Shown in pieces: positions 23,300 to 35,400 of a stretch of DNA of 64,000 bases (within the stretch, counting starts at the first letter, position 1; each line of letters begins with the position of its first letter). A program made the translations under genes and the position numbers. Under the pieces are notes generated by a model that searched no databases, was not told where the DNA came from, and saw only the letters and a program-made list of their open reading frames with translations. This DNA comes from Tubulanus polymorphus (lineage: Eukaryota; Nemertea; Palaeonemertea; Tubulaniformes; Tubulanidae), in the NCBI RefSeq assembly GCF_964204645.1, contig NC_134025.1, forward strand, positions 31,526,001-31,590,000, read 5' to 3'.

Positions 23300-23705
23300 G
23301 TTTGGCTTTTTGAGTGTTGATATGTACATCGATACATCCTCAATCACCAGGGTTTTATTGCCGCCCACCGGCACTCACGCTTACACAAACTCTGGTCACA
23401 AACCCTTCATTGGTCTCTTACATTGTCCAAGATATCTCGTGTCGACAGGTTGCTGCTAAGCGGCCACCAGTCTTTACATCTAGTCAATCAGATGTGTAGC
23501 GAATCTGCGAAAAACAATGCATCTCATTGACTTAACACATAGACTGGTGACCGCTCAGTGGTAACCTGTCTAACCAAGGAATCTTGAGCAATGAAGTAGA
23601 CCACTGAAGAATTGGCAGCCGGGATTTATGTTGGCATGAGCTTCGGCAGACGACAATTAAAACCTGGCAAGTGAGGATGATATTGACATTGAATGAAAAA
23701 GCTGC
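23300..23705. repeat. Long imperfect foldback (about 190-bp arms)
   Basis: The left half (about 23306-23495) pairs with the right half (about 23520-23700) as an imperfect inverted repeat. Paired blocks include ggctttttgagtgttg with the complement of the sequence at 23675-23692; gggttttattgccg with the complement of cgacaattaaaacc; ccaagatatct with aggaatcttgag; and caggttgctgctaagcggcc with the complement of ctcagtggtaacctg. The loop is about 25 bases around 23500-23520. It could be a foldback element or MITE, or a transcript hairpin. Confidence 0.65.
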
Positions 23706-23959
23706 ATGAAATGTGTACGAGAACCTTGATAGCAGTGAAAAAAGATAAAAACAAGGGGTGCAGGAAGACCATGCCCTGGATCCTTAAAATTAAAATTAAC
23801 ATTATGTTTCAATAACTTGAGAGTAAATTCATTACTAATTAATCTAATTAAGTGCAAGTTCATCTAGAATTTAAATCATCTATTCTATAACCCGTGATGT
23901 AATTATCAATAACAAGAAAACAGGGGGTAATTAAAACTGGTGTTAACGCTAAAATATTT

Positions 23960-24860
23960 TAAACAAATGACGAATTTACCCTCAGTTCATTCATTGTTTT
24001 AATGATGATCCTGAGAGTGATTTCAACAATGATGAATTTACCTTCAGTTCATTCATTGTTTTAATGATGATCCTGAGAGTAATTTCAACAATGATTAATT
24101 TACCCTCATTTCATTCATTGTTGTAATGATGATCCAGGGAGTGATTTCAACAATGATGAATTCACCCTCAGTTCATTCATTGTTTTAATGATGATCCTGA
24201 GAGTAATTTCAACAATGATTAATTTACCCTCATTTCATTCATTGTTGTTATGATGATCCAGGGAGTGATTTCAACAATGATGAATTTACCCTCAGTTCAT
24301 TCATTGTTTAATGATGATCCTGAGAGTGATTTCAACAATGATGAATTTACCCTCAGTTCATTCATTGTTTAATGATGATCCTGAGAGTGATTTCAACAAT
24401 GATGAATTTACCCTCAGTTCATTCATTGTTTAATGATGATCCTGAGAGTGATTTCAACAATGATGAATTTACCCTCAGTTCATTCATTGTTTAATGATGA
24501 TCCTGAGAGTGATTTCAACAATGATGAATTTACCCTCAGTTCATTCATTGTTTAATGATGATCCTGAGAGTGATTTCAACAATGATGAATTCACCCTCAG
24601 TTCATTCATTGTTTAATGATGATCCTGAGAGTGATTTCAACAATGATGAATTTACCCTCAGTTCATTCATTGTTTAATGATGATCCTGAGAGTGATTTCA
24701 ACAATGATGAATTTACCCTCAGTTCATTCATTGTTTAATGATGATCCTGAGAGTGATTTCAACAATGATGAATTTACCCTCAGTTCATTCGTTGTTTTAA
24801 TGATGATCCTGAGAGTAATTTCAACAATGATGAATTTACCCTCAGTTCATCACATTCTAA
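23960..24860. repeat. 61-bp minisatellite, about 14 copies
   Basis: The unit is ttcattcattgtttaatgat, gatcctgagagtgatttcaa, caatgatgaatttaccctcag. Early copies are 61-62 bp with a ttttaatg or ttgtaatg variant. Later copies are nearly identical. Confidence 0.95.
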
Positions 24861-25390
24861 GATGTTACTATTTTATTCAGTGAAAATCTCTGAACTGCAT
24901 AAAATAATGAGATCTTAAACGGGATTATTAATTAATAACCTGAGTGTAACTTATCATAAGATAAATTGACCCTCAGTTTATCAGAGGTTTATACGTACTT
25001 TAAGTTAACAACAATAGTTACTACTTGATCAACTTGACCTAAACGAACTTAAACTTAAACTAAACTTGACTTAAATCAACTGGAACGAATTAAATTTAAA
25101 ACAGCGAAAATTATTAAAATGACTTAACAAAAACTAACTAATCTAAACTAAGGCTAACTTGAAACACACTAGTGATTAAATATTAAACATCATGCTCACA
25201 ATTTAACAAATCCCAGTTCAACAGTTGTGCAATTGTATGTATTTAAATTCTTGTATCCAAATCCAACTGTGGAACTGAGTACGGTTTTGTATGGAACGAA
25301 ATAAATAAAATAAAAAAATATTGAGTGTATTTTTTATATGATGTTTTCAGCGACATATTTTGTTATGATGACAACAAATTAGCTTTGATT
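24861..25390. other. AT-rich unique DNA
   Basis: No gene or clear repeat is seen. Short aactta-type reiterations at 25020-25100 are low complexity. Confidence 0.4.
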
Positions 25391-25409
25391 TATTTCATTT
25401 CCAAAAATA

Positions 25410-25610
25410 CTATAGATTATCATTACGTTCAAAGACCAATAAAAATAATAACATGACTGCTAGCATTAAGGCTAGAGGAAGTTCTGATTCAAAGATAGTA
25501 TGGACGTAACTACTATTTGTATATTGTGCAGGAAAATAAAGTTTGTTGTTACTGTTTGTACTACAAGTGGTTGTATTATTATATCTATCTGATGTCATTG
25601 AACTAATAAT
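25410..25610 (-). CDS. Candidate last exon: short ectodomain plus one transmembrane helix
   Basis: On the minus strand a splice acceptor (gcgtttcag, ending at 25611) opens 66 codons to a TAG at 25410. They read an Asn/Ser/Thr-rich segment with NNTT and TNSS glycosylation sequons and then a hydrophobic stretch (LPLALMLAVMLLFLLVF) with a short charged end (ERNDNL). An AATAAA poly(A) signal follows 16 bases after the stop (25394-25389). This has the layout of the C-terminal exon of a type I membrane protein. No upstream exon was found and the sequence is AT-rich, so it may be chance. Confidence 0.3.
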   Translation of the reverse strand: MISSMTSDRYNNTTTCSTNSNNKLYFPAQYTNSSYVHTIFESELPLALMLAVMLLFLLVFERNDNL

Positions 25611-25623
25611 CTGAAACGCCACC

Positions 25624-26100
25624 TAGTAGTGATTTTCTGAATCTACGCTTCAATAATCTACGTCAATATCATACGTCGAGATGCTGAAAATATCATATGA
25701 AAAATACACTTGCACTTTTTTTTTTATTTGTTGCATTCCATTATTGTGAAACACCGACTGAAAATGAGTGCATTTTCTGTTGTTAGTAGAAAACTGAAAA
25801 TAAAACTATAAGAAAAAAGGTAAAGAAAGTATGAGAAAAAGTTCTCAATCACATTTCATATTTACTAAGCCTATATCAACTACGAGTAAAAGCTCTTTAT
25901 GCGTGCACTATATACAGCATGGGCCTTTTATATAACCACTATTTATATCTGTGTTGTGGACCACGTAATTGTGTCAAAGAGTATTCAGTGATAAAACCTG
26001 GACCTTCAGTTATTCCATTCTCATGAAATCACTGGGGTTCGAATATACACAGTGATAGTCGAATATAGAATATTTCATCAAATTGATCTTTTAGTTTGTA
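25624..26100. other. AT-rich unique DNA
   Basis: Nothing supportable was seen. Confidence 0.4.
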
Positions 26101-26545
26101 TCAAAATACAAATAAAACATTGTTCTAAAAGAATATATACACATTACATAGTTTTAAAATATATACAAATTGAATAGTTTTTAAAATATATAGAAATGAA
26201 ATAGTGTTTAAAATTTAAACAAATAAAAAGATACTTTTAGATAAAATATAACAGTTTAAAACAGTTTAAAAAGATACTTTGAGATAAAATATATACAAAT
26301 AGAATAATATTCACATAAAATTGTTTTTAGATATCATAGGTATTTTAAAATTCAGATATAAAATAGTCACTTTAATGGATTAAAATTCAAATAAAATAGT
26401 TTTTAGATATCATAGGTATTTTAAAATTCAGATATAAAATAGTAACTTTAATAGATTAAAATTCAGATAAAAAAGTTAAATTAAAATTGAAATAATTTAA
26501 AATCGTTTCTAGAATAGTCTTAAGATACGTGTAAAATTGTTTTTA
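26100..26545. repeat. Degenerate A/T-rich repeats
   Basis: Units such as aaaatatatacaaat and tagatatcataggtatttta recur. The segment at 26328-26395 is repeated at 26401-26465 with few changes. Confidence 0.6.
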
Positions 26546-27404
26546 GAATTATTTTAGAATTACTAGTTTAGAAGTATCAATGAAATTGTTTTCAGATATG
26601 AATATTTCAAAAATTAATACAAGAATAGTTTTAGATGGATCACCTCGATCAATCACAATATCGAACCAAACCCCACAAGACCTGTAATCAATCAGTGAAA
26701 GAATCAAATAATAGTAATAATAATTCATATGAGATATGATTTTGGGCAATAGTAAAAACGAAACCAGGAAAATAATTGATCATATAATTGATGAGACATG
26801 TATTCCAAAAACCGCAAATAATTTTGAGAACGGGAATGAAATCTTTGACAAGAAATGGAATAGGAAAAGTTCAAACTGAAGGACTCAAAATTTAGGAATT
26901 TAAAATCTAAAACTGGAACCACAAAAATTACAATATTAACTGTCTTAGAAATCTATTAATGATGCTGGTAGGATTTTGTGACCTCTTAACAACAATAATT
27001 GCAAAGTGGCTGAGAAACTACAAGTAGCCTCTTAGCATGTAATAAATTAGTAGGTTACTGGTATGTCACATACTTTGATACAACTTATGCCGTTTTTGGG
27101 GACCAAGGAAGCACCTGAGAACCTGATCTGATTAACTGCAATATGAATGATAGACCTCTTGAAAACAACTTCATCCTCGATTTCTTAAATCTATTGATAA
27201 TTCACTCTCAACAGCCTTAATCTGACGTGTGTTTTATGCATTGCTCGCCTACATGGAAACAATTCCACGCTCTATCAACCATATTTCAATTGCTAAACGC
27301 AATTCCTGCAATTTAGACCCCAATCGAGGACCAGGAGTTACTTTATCAGAGCGGTGTCTATTACTGAGTTGCTCGATTGTTATGTACTTAACAACTTTCC
27401 TTTT
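26546..27404. other. Unique AT-rich DNA
   Basis: Short ORFs on both strands lack splice, start or homology support. No feature is called. Confidence 0.4.
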
Positions 27405-27590
27405 AGACCATCTCCTCTATCATATCTCTCTAAACTCCTCTCTCTCATATCTCTCTAAACTCCTCTATCATATCTACCTAAACTCCTCTCTCATATCTCC
27501 ATAAACTCCTCTATCATATCTCCATAAACTCCTCTATCATATCTCCATAAACTCTCATACCTCCCTGAACCTCCTCTCTCATATGCCTTA
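27405..27590. repeat. About 24-bp CT-rich minisatellite
   Basis: Seven to eight imperfect units of ctcctctatcatatctccataaa. The stretch is pyrimidine-rich on the plus strand. Confidence 0.8.
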
Positions 27591-28214
27591 TTGATTTCAA
27601 CAAGAGATGCAGATTAATCTAACAAGAGTCTTAAAATCAAATCTTCATCCTGGTGGTCGTTAGGATAAGTAGAGATCAATATCAATCAATAAAACCTGAT
27701 CATTGAAGTGATTACGACTAATTCTCTAGTCCAAGATCTTTATTTTATTCTTTTTTTATCAAAGATTTGGATTTATCATTGCATTTTTGCAGATTTTAGC
27801 ATGTTCAATTAAGAACTCGTAAATTCATGGATTGATCACTGATCCAGTGAACTTTCACACCCAAGAAATGTAATGAAATTGATTACCGTAGTCTTTGCTG
27901 TGGTTTCCTTTCTTGTGCAATTTTTAATCCAGACAATCTCACGTATATAAATATATATTCCTTTTCCTTATGAGTAAACATTTTAAATCCCTCCGATCAC
28001 ATGTGAAGGATTTCCCTCCGTTGTTGAGCATTAGATATTAACATTTCAATCATTCAAGTTTTCGCGTCATATTAAATTAATCTTTAATTCTGTAATTAGA
28101 AAAACAAATTTGTTAATAATGATATAATGGTTTTACACTTGACGTATAAACGTCATAGTATTTGTGGGGAGGGGGCAACATGGAACATTGAACAATCTGT
28201 TTCAATGTAGTTTC
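27591..28214. other. Unique AT-rich DNA
   Basis: Nothing supportable was seen. Confidence 0.4.
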
Positions 28215-28375
28215 CTAAGGAATCGCATTATGTGAAACATAGCTGTTCCTTCTCCATGTTATTTTCAGCTTCATAAGGAAATGCATTATGTGTGAAACAT
28301 AGCTATTCCTTCTCCATGTTCCGGTAAAGTTCGATAAGGAATCACATGTGAATCATAGCTGTTCCTTTTGATTTG
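28215..28375. repeat. Three-copy repeat, about 60 bp
   Basis: The block ataaggaat-gcattatgtgaa, acatagctgttccttctcca and tgtt recurs three times. The third copy is shortened. Confidence 0.7.
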
Positions 28376-28534
28376 AAAAATCCACCTTTTTCAAACTCCA
28401 TAGGAGTTATTGTAGGAATTGATTCCCTGAATATCCCAAAAGAGATTTACAACGGCCGACCATAGCATTAGAATAGATGTCTCCTAAGAAGGCTACTGCC
28501 ACAATCAGGTGGTATGGATGGTTATTGCTGCAAA

Positions 28535-28975
28535 GTAGTGGCAAGGATGGTAAATGCTTCAGCATCGTGAGAAGCAAAATGAACCTTAATGATTAAGGTA
28601 TTGTAATGGAAGTAGTAGCAAGGATGGTAAATGCTTCAGCATCGTGAGAAGCAAAATCAACCTTAATGATTAAGGTATTGTAATGGAAGTAGTAGCAAGG
28701 ATGGTAACTGCTTCAGCATCGTGAGAAGCAAAATCAACCTTAATGATTAAGGTATTGTAATGGAAGTAGTAGCAAGGATGGTAACTGCTTCAGCATCGTG
28801 AGAAGCAAAATCAACCTTAATGATTAAGGTATTGTAATGGAAGTAGTAGCAAGGATGGTAACTGCTTCAGCATCGTGAGAAGCAAAATCAACCTTAATGA
28901 TTAAGGTATTGTAATGGAAGTAGTAGCAAGGATGGTAACTGCTTCAGCATCGTGAGAAGCAAAATGAATCTTAAT
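28535..28975. repeat. 77-bp minisatellite, about 6 copies
   Basis: The core gcaaggatggtaactgcttc recurs at 28541, 28618, 28695, 28772 and onwards, with a perfect period of 77 bp. Each unit contains the self-complementary ccttaatgattaagg. Confidence 0.95.
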
Positions 28976-29210
28976 GAATATGGGGTGGAACAAAAATGGT
29001 GTGGAACACAGTGGGATGTACAGTCAAAAAAAAGAAATAAATAAATGATATAAAATGTATATGAATGAGATGATGGATAAAAATTCCTTTCATCCAAAAA
29101 ATAAATAAATTGATGAAATGATAATGAATTTTTTTTTAATTTTTATCTTTTTGAATTTTTTTGGAGATAAACCGTAAAACTCCATAAAATCCATATTTAC
29201 AAGGCTGGTT

Positions 29211-29216
29211 TTTATT
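29211..29216 (-). terminator. Poly(A) signal of the 322-aa gene
   Basis: AATAAA on the minus strand, about 205 bases after the stop codon at 29421, followed by A/T-rich sequence. It would give a short 3' UTR. Confidence 0.45.
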
Positions 29217-29420
29217 TTTTTTCATATTTTTTTTCAAATAAAAATAAGGAAGGACTGCACGCCCACTGGTTCAAGGAGTGTTGACAGATATTTAACACTG
29301 CGCAACCTGCAGATCGACGAAGGAGGAAGGGAAAACTGAGTTTCAAGAAGTGCCGATCTGCAGACGTGCTGGGCTGATGTTGTTGCCCGGGTGATGGCGA
29401 GTGAAGGGGCTGATATTATA

Positions 29421-32400
29421 TTATTGTGTTCGCCGACGTTTTACAAATTGATATTTTCCTTTAAAGGCCCCTTCAACATCGCGGAGCATTCTTATTGGAT
29501 CTTTATACTCGATGTTTCTTGACCAACCAGGGCCGCGCGCGATGAGCTCGACAGCGGGGGAAGGTGGTGGCCCCGCTGGAGCGCCCGATGTCGATGCCTG
29601 GGCGGGCGTATTATCATTTTCGTAATCATCATCACTTTCTTCATCTTCAAGTCTTCTTTTTCTATTTCTTGTATTATTTGATCTAGTTGTCGAAGTTGTA
29701 GTAGTACTAGTCGCAGTTGAAGTAGGTGGTCGTGGTCGTCTTTTCTTAGTAGTGGTAGTAGTGGTAGTAGTAGTAGAATTAGTAGTAGTTGCAGGTGGTT
29801 GTCGTGGTCGTCGTGGTGGTCTTATATCATCGCGAGGTGGTGGTGTTGCGGGCCCTGGTGGTGTCGCTCCAGGAGTGGCGAATTCCTCCTCATCACTGCT
29901 CGCCTCCTCAAAATTTGGTTGCGGAAGTGGGGGAGGACGAGCTGCACGTTTGCCTTTTTTTTTTGATTTCGGACGCCCCGAACCTATTGTGTAATCTATA
30001 TCTCTTGTCTTTTGACGGGGCGACCGACGCAGTGAAGGCGTCTGAAGCTGTGGCGCCTCTGTCGGGGTCACCACTGCAGGGGCGACCTCCTGCTCCACAT
30101 TTACGGGAGAAGCAGGGTCCACCTCCTGCAAAGGAACCAACTCAAATGGTGGAATTATTTTAGGAGGAGTTGGCTCCTTAGGCCCGCAGATATTTGCAAC
30201 GCACCTTTTGTAAACGTTTTTCAATCCCGGAAGTGCTCTGCGGGCTGCTTCAGACTGGTCTTTCATCATATTTTCAATTATATCCAAATCTGGAATGAAA
30301 AAAAAAAACATTAAGGATCATGCATATTACACATAAATGACATGTTCGCATATAATTATCATATTTGTAAATAGTAACCTATAAAATAATGCAGTTATCC
30401 AATAGTTGAATGTGATGTGATGGAAAAAACGAAGAGAGTTGGGTAAGAAGGGTCATTTGAACGTTTGGAAGCGATCGTAAGCTTATTTTGCGAGAAGTGA
30501 TCATGTCACTGGTTGTACGATACGGTTGTACAACTAACTCCGTTGTAACTACACTTTTAACCGCTTTCATGATTTGCATCATCCATTACATAATAACGAT
30601 AAGTCGACAGTATCTCTGAATCTTTCAATACACATTTTATAAAGGTATTTTTATGTCTTATATACTTACATATTTCAGAACCAACCCTGTACGTGGACGG
30701 GTACACTTTTGTTAATTCATTAATGGAACTACTGATTGTAATAAATTACATCCTACCATTACCTTGACAATCAATTTTGGTAGCAAATCATGAATCAAAA
30801 ATACACTTGATTTTTTTTTCTGGGGTGATGACGTACCAGGTTCCAGGTGACAAAAACTATACATTATAATGAATGGAATTGTTACCCATGACCCTGGTTT
30901 CAAAATCTGGGAACCTCTTTGGAATAACACGCATGATAACTTTTCATCTATCAACCAATTGAAATGGAAACTTTGCAACGATAAAAGATCTAATTTAAAA
31001 CAACAGATGTCGCGCTGTATCAACAAAAAATTAATCGATAATTCCTTTTATTCAGTAATTACTTTTCGAATGGACGAGTGAAAAATGTGTCCAAACTTCA
31101 GAAATGTATTCAATTATTTTGCAGAACACTTTTTTATTGCATACAGGGCCACACTCCATCCACGGTAAGTGGGAGAACTTGCATTTCATTTCCTCTGAAC
31201 ATGAGGCAAGTGTGTACATATTATATTTTCTTCTGAATTTTCTCAAAAATGAAGATAAAAATATGACTGATTTTTTAATATTTTATTGTTTAAACTATTT
31301 ACAGCATGAATTAAAACAGAAAAACGACACAAATAATTTCACTTCGCTGAATCTAAAACCAGTAAAAACCATTTCACACAATACTGCCCGCTACTGCACC
31401 TTCAGAAACAACACTCACTACAAATAAAAAACATTCATTTTGAAGAACAATATTTAACTATAACCATAAATGGCTGTAATTCATTATTCCCAATAGAATA
31501 TTCATTGTCAGCAATAGGCCTATCGGTACTCCACATATTCATTATATAACTCACCTAGAATGTATAATTCATCGTACAGCAGCCATTCATTTATTCAGAT
31601 CAACAAAATTCCATGCACAACCATTTCAGCTGATATTCATCATACAGTAGCCTCCGCCTAATCCGCTACAGTTTGGCACCTTCTATTTTTTACCTTATTA
31701 GGCACCGGTTTTTAAGAATTGCAAAAATCAATTGATGAAAAGATTTATTGAGCCTAATAGCGGTCAAAATTATCAAGTTCTTTGTATTTTATACAATCTG
31801 ATTAGATTTTAGATTTTTAATTATTAGCTCATTTTCTAATTATAATTACCCATATAATTCATATTTCTGACCGTAGACATAGAATATTCCATTGTCAGCT
31901 TTTAGCTGAGGGGTATATACCCGATTTGTTCATTTTGATACAAGAAATTTAGGGGGTTATCAAATAAATAGGTCACCGATTATAATTTATGCAAATTAGC
32001 TCATTTCCATAGGACGTCACTTTCAGTAAGAAAAATTACCACCAAAATTTTCCAAGGGTCAAACCCTACAAACTTCATGTTTCTTTATCCCGCAACATTT
32101 TCCTCCGATTCAGTTCACTTGTGATGTCCTTGCATAATGGAAATTATGACCAGTCATGCGTGTGCATTAATAGAACATAAGGCCTAATCACGAACAGTTA
32201 AAATACATAAAGATGTTCTTATGTTTTTATGTATTTTTCCTAACAGAGATAGAAGGTTGATAGTACATACACGTATTCTATAATATAGGCGAACAGCCGT
32301 TACAGTTTACCGGTTCAGGCAGAGAACAAACGGAAATGAAGTGAACATTTATGGGATATGGGAAGCGTTCTGGGAAATCAGGTCGTCATGGATTCGAACC

Positions 32401-35400
32401 TGTACATTACCATTGTGTCCCCGGCAAGACACTTATCCTCATTTCCTCTCTCCACCCAGAAGTAAATTGGTACCTGGCCCGATAGAGGACCCCTGAGCGC
32501 CTAGCGGCTGCTCGGATGTTACTTCACCCCGGAGACTATTAAATGGCTGCGGCAATAAAACCGAAAATGTAAAGCGCTCTGAGCAGCATCTGGATTTAGG
32601 GCTTTATTAGACACATAATATTATTATTTTTATTATCATCGAACAGAGCAATACCATAAAAGGCAAAACATAAAAACAACATTTCATCTTTATTTCATCG
32701 AATTGAACAGATTATACCAGATATAGACCATCTACCAGTTTAAGCGAAGTCTACAGTATCATTAAGGGCAAAAAATCCAATAAAATGCGATACATTTGAA
32801 AATATGTTTTTGTAAAATGAATTTTAACCGAATTTTAGTTCGAAAAATTGTGATATTTCCTTCGAGTACTGTACATTTCCCTATATGGTTTTTGCTAAGT
32901 AAGTCTAATTCATTTTCATTTCATCACAAACAGAAAATGGACACGAAAAATTTCATTCAAATTTCTTCTGTATTTTCTGTATTTTCATCATCAATCAAAA
33001 AAACTTAAACTTTTACTTTCAGAAACAACCGCCAGGGGTAAGATCCATTTCACTCGACACTACCCGCACCTGTACCTTCAGAAACAACCGCCAGGGGTAA
33101 GATCCATTTCACTCGACACTACCCGCACCTGTACCTTCAGAAACAACCGCCGGGGTAAGATCCATTTCACTCGACACTACCCGCACCTGTACCTTCAGAA
33201 ACAACCGCCAGGGGTAAGATCCATTTCACTCGACACTACCCGCACCTGTACCTTCAGAAACAACCACCAGGGGTAAAAACCATTTCACGTGACACTGTCC
33301 ACTACTGTACCTTCAGAAACAACCATCAGGGGTAAAAACCATTTCAGACGACACTGTTCACTACTGTACCTTCAGAAACAACCATCAGGGGTAAAAACCA
33401 TTTCAGACGACACTGTTCACTACTGCAACTTCATACAATCAAATCCATTCACTACAAATTACAGTAAGATTTCTATCTATAAAAATCAAACATCATTAAA
33501 CAGCGAACAATAAACGATATTTAGAATTAGGCCTATTTCACATGAATTCATTAAGTATTTCAAATAAGTCACTACTTACCCTTCAAGTATAGAATTATTC
33601 AGTGGAATAATTCACTATAAATACAGCTGCAGCCGTTTACAGAAAAAACAATATGAAATGTTGCCGTCGAACTTGTAAGGTGTAAAACAGGATAGACCTA
33701 GATAAATGTCAGGCCTGGATAACGGTAGAGGAAATACTTTTTACTTTAAGAAAATAAAAGAATTCTGAAAAATAAAACATTAAGTCAAAGGGTAGGCCTA
33801 TCTGAAGACATCCTCGCTTGCCAGGGGTCCGGTATCACTCCCGAACTCGCTTCCACCAGCGCTCCCTGGCCTCACGACGCGTGATTTCATTACTGGCGCC
33901 GTTGCGCATGACGTCATATATCGATTTGCAAAATACTTCCTTGTTCGGAAAAACGTTCGCTGATTGGTCCATTTAAATGGAAAACCAACAGAAGTCTACT
34001 GTCGTTTGTTACAAGCGCTGTGATTGGTACGACCGGATTCTGGTCGGCTAGTAACGACTCCAACGACTCGTGAGGTCAAGGGGTTCGGGGAACAGCTTTA
34101 GCTTAGTAGGTTCGAATCCCTTGACGGGTGAAGATGATCTGAAGAAAAGCTAGGAAATTTAATAAAATCTGGTCTCAGAACAAAATGAATCACACAGTTC
34201 CGTTACTGAGTAAACTGTCATCCGGATACTGAGTAAACTGTGGTCCGGATGCTGAGTAAACTGTCATCCGGATACTGAGTAAACTGTGGTCCGGATGCTG
34301 AGTAAACTGTGGTCCGGATACTGAGTAAACTGTGGTCCGGATGCTGAGTACACTGTGGTCCGGATACTGAGTAAACTGTGGTCCGGATGCTGAGTAAACT
34401 GTGGTCCGGATACTGAGTAAACTGTGGTCGGGATGCTGAGTAAACTGTGGTCCGGATACTGAGTAAACTGTGGTCCGGATGCTGAGTAAACTGTGGTCCG
34501 GATACTGAGTAAACTGTGGTCCCGACACTGAGTAAACTGTGGTCCGGATGCTGAGTAAACTGTGGTCCGGATACTGAGTAAACTGTGGTCCCGGCACTGA
34601 GTAAACTGTGGTCCCGACACTGAGTAAACTGTAGTCCGGATGCTGAGTAAACTGTGGTCCGGATACTGAGTTAACTGTGGTCCGGATACTGAGTAAACTG
34701 TGGTCGGGATACTGAGTAAACTGTGGTCCGGATACTGAGTAAACTCACTGTATAAGACTCAGTACCTAACGAGGCACCAACCATTGACCGTAATAATGAA
34801 TCCGTTAGAAATAAATCGTGTGTAAACTGTATTTGCCGCACGGCCGCAATATCTAGGATTCGCCAACAATTAGACGATGAAGATTCGGACTATGAGCCGA
34901 GCTAGTGTATGACATTCGTATCAAACATCATATCCTTAGTTTAGATCTAGTATAAACATTGAGTGGGTGTGGCTTTAGAATAGTTAGCTGAATGATAGCA
35001 GTTGCGAGGTATACCTCCTTCCTGCCATAATCTCCGGATCTCAAACTGTTTTGAGCAACTACCTTGAGATACGAGGAACAAAGTTTAACCAATAAATCAA
35101 AAATAGTGATCCTGAATTTCCTGACGATTGATGAACGATTAATAAAAAAAGAAAATCACATGTTTTCGGATCCTGGAGTCGCAGAGAAAAACAAAAGTAA
35201 CGTAAATACTAGTTCTACTTTTCAGCGGTATCTAAAATGTTGGTCCCATAATGTGACGGGTATCTGGGACTTAACAGCTATCCGGTTCCTGTCTAAACTA
35301 TCAACTAAACCCGGTCCAGTTATTGACTAAAATATGGACTAAACCGTAGTCCACTAAAATATGGACTACACCGCAGTCCAGTTAGTGACTAAAATATGGA

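Noticed and set aside
29752-30163. Plus-strand ORFs over the last exon of the 322-aa gene
   Set aside because: They are shadows of the minus-strand coding exon, which has splice signals and a matching relic.
34190-34620. 118-135-aa minus-strand ORFs (SGPQFTQ repeats)
   Set aside because: By-product of a 23-bp minisatellite.
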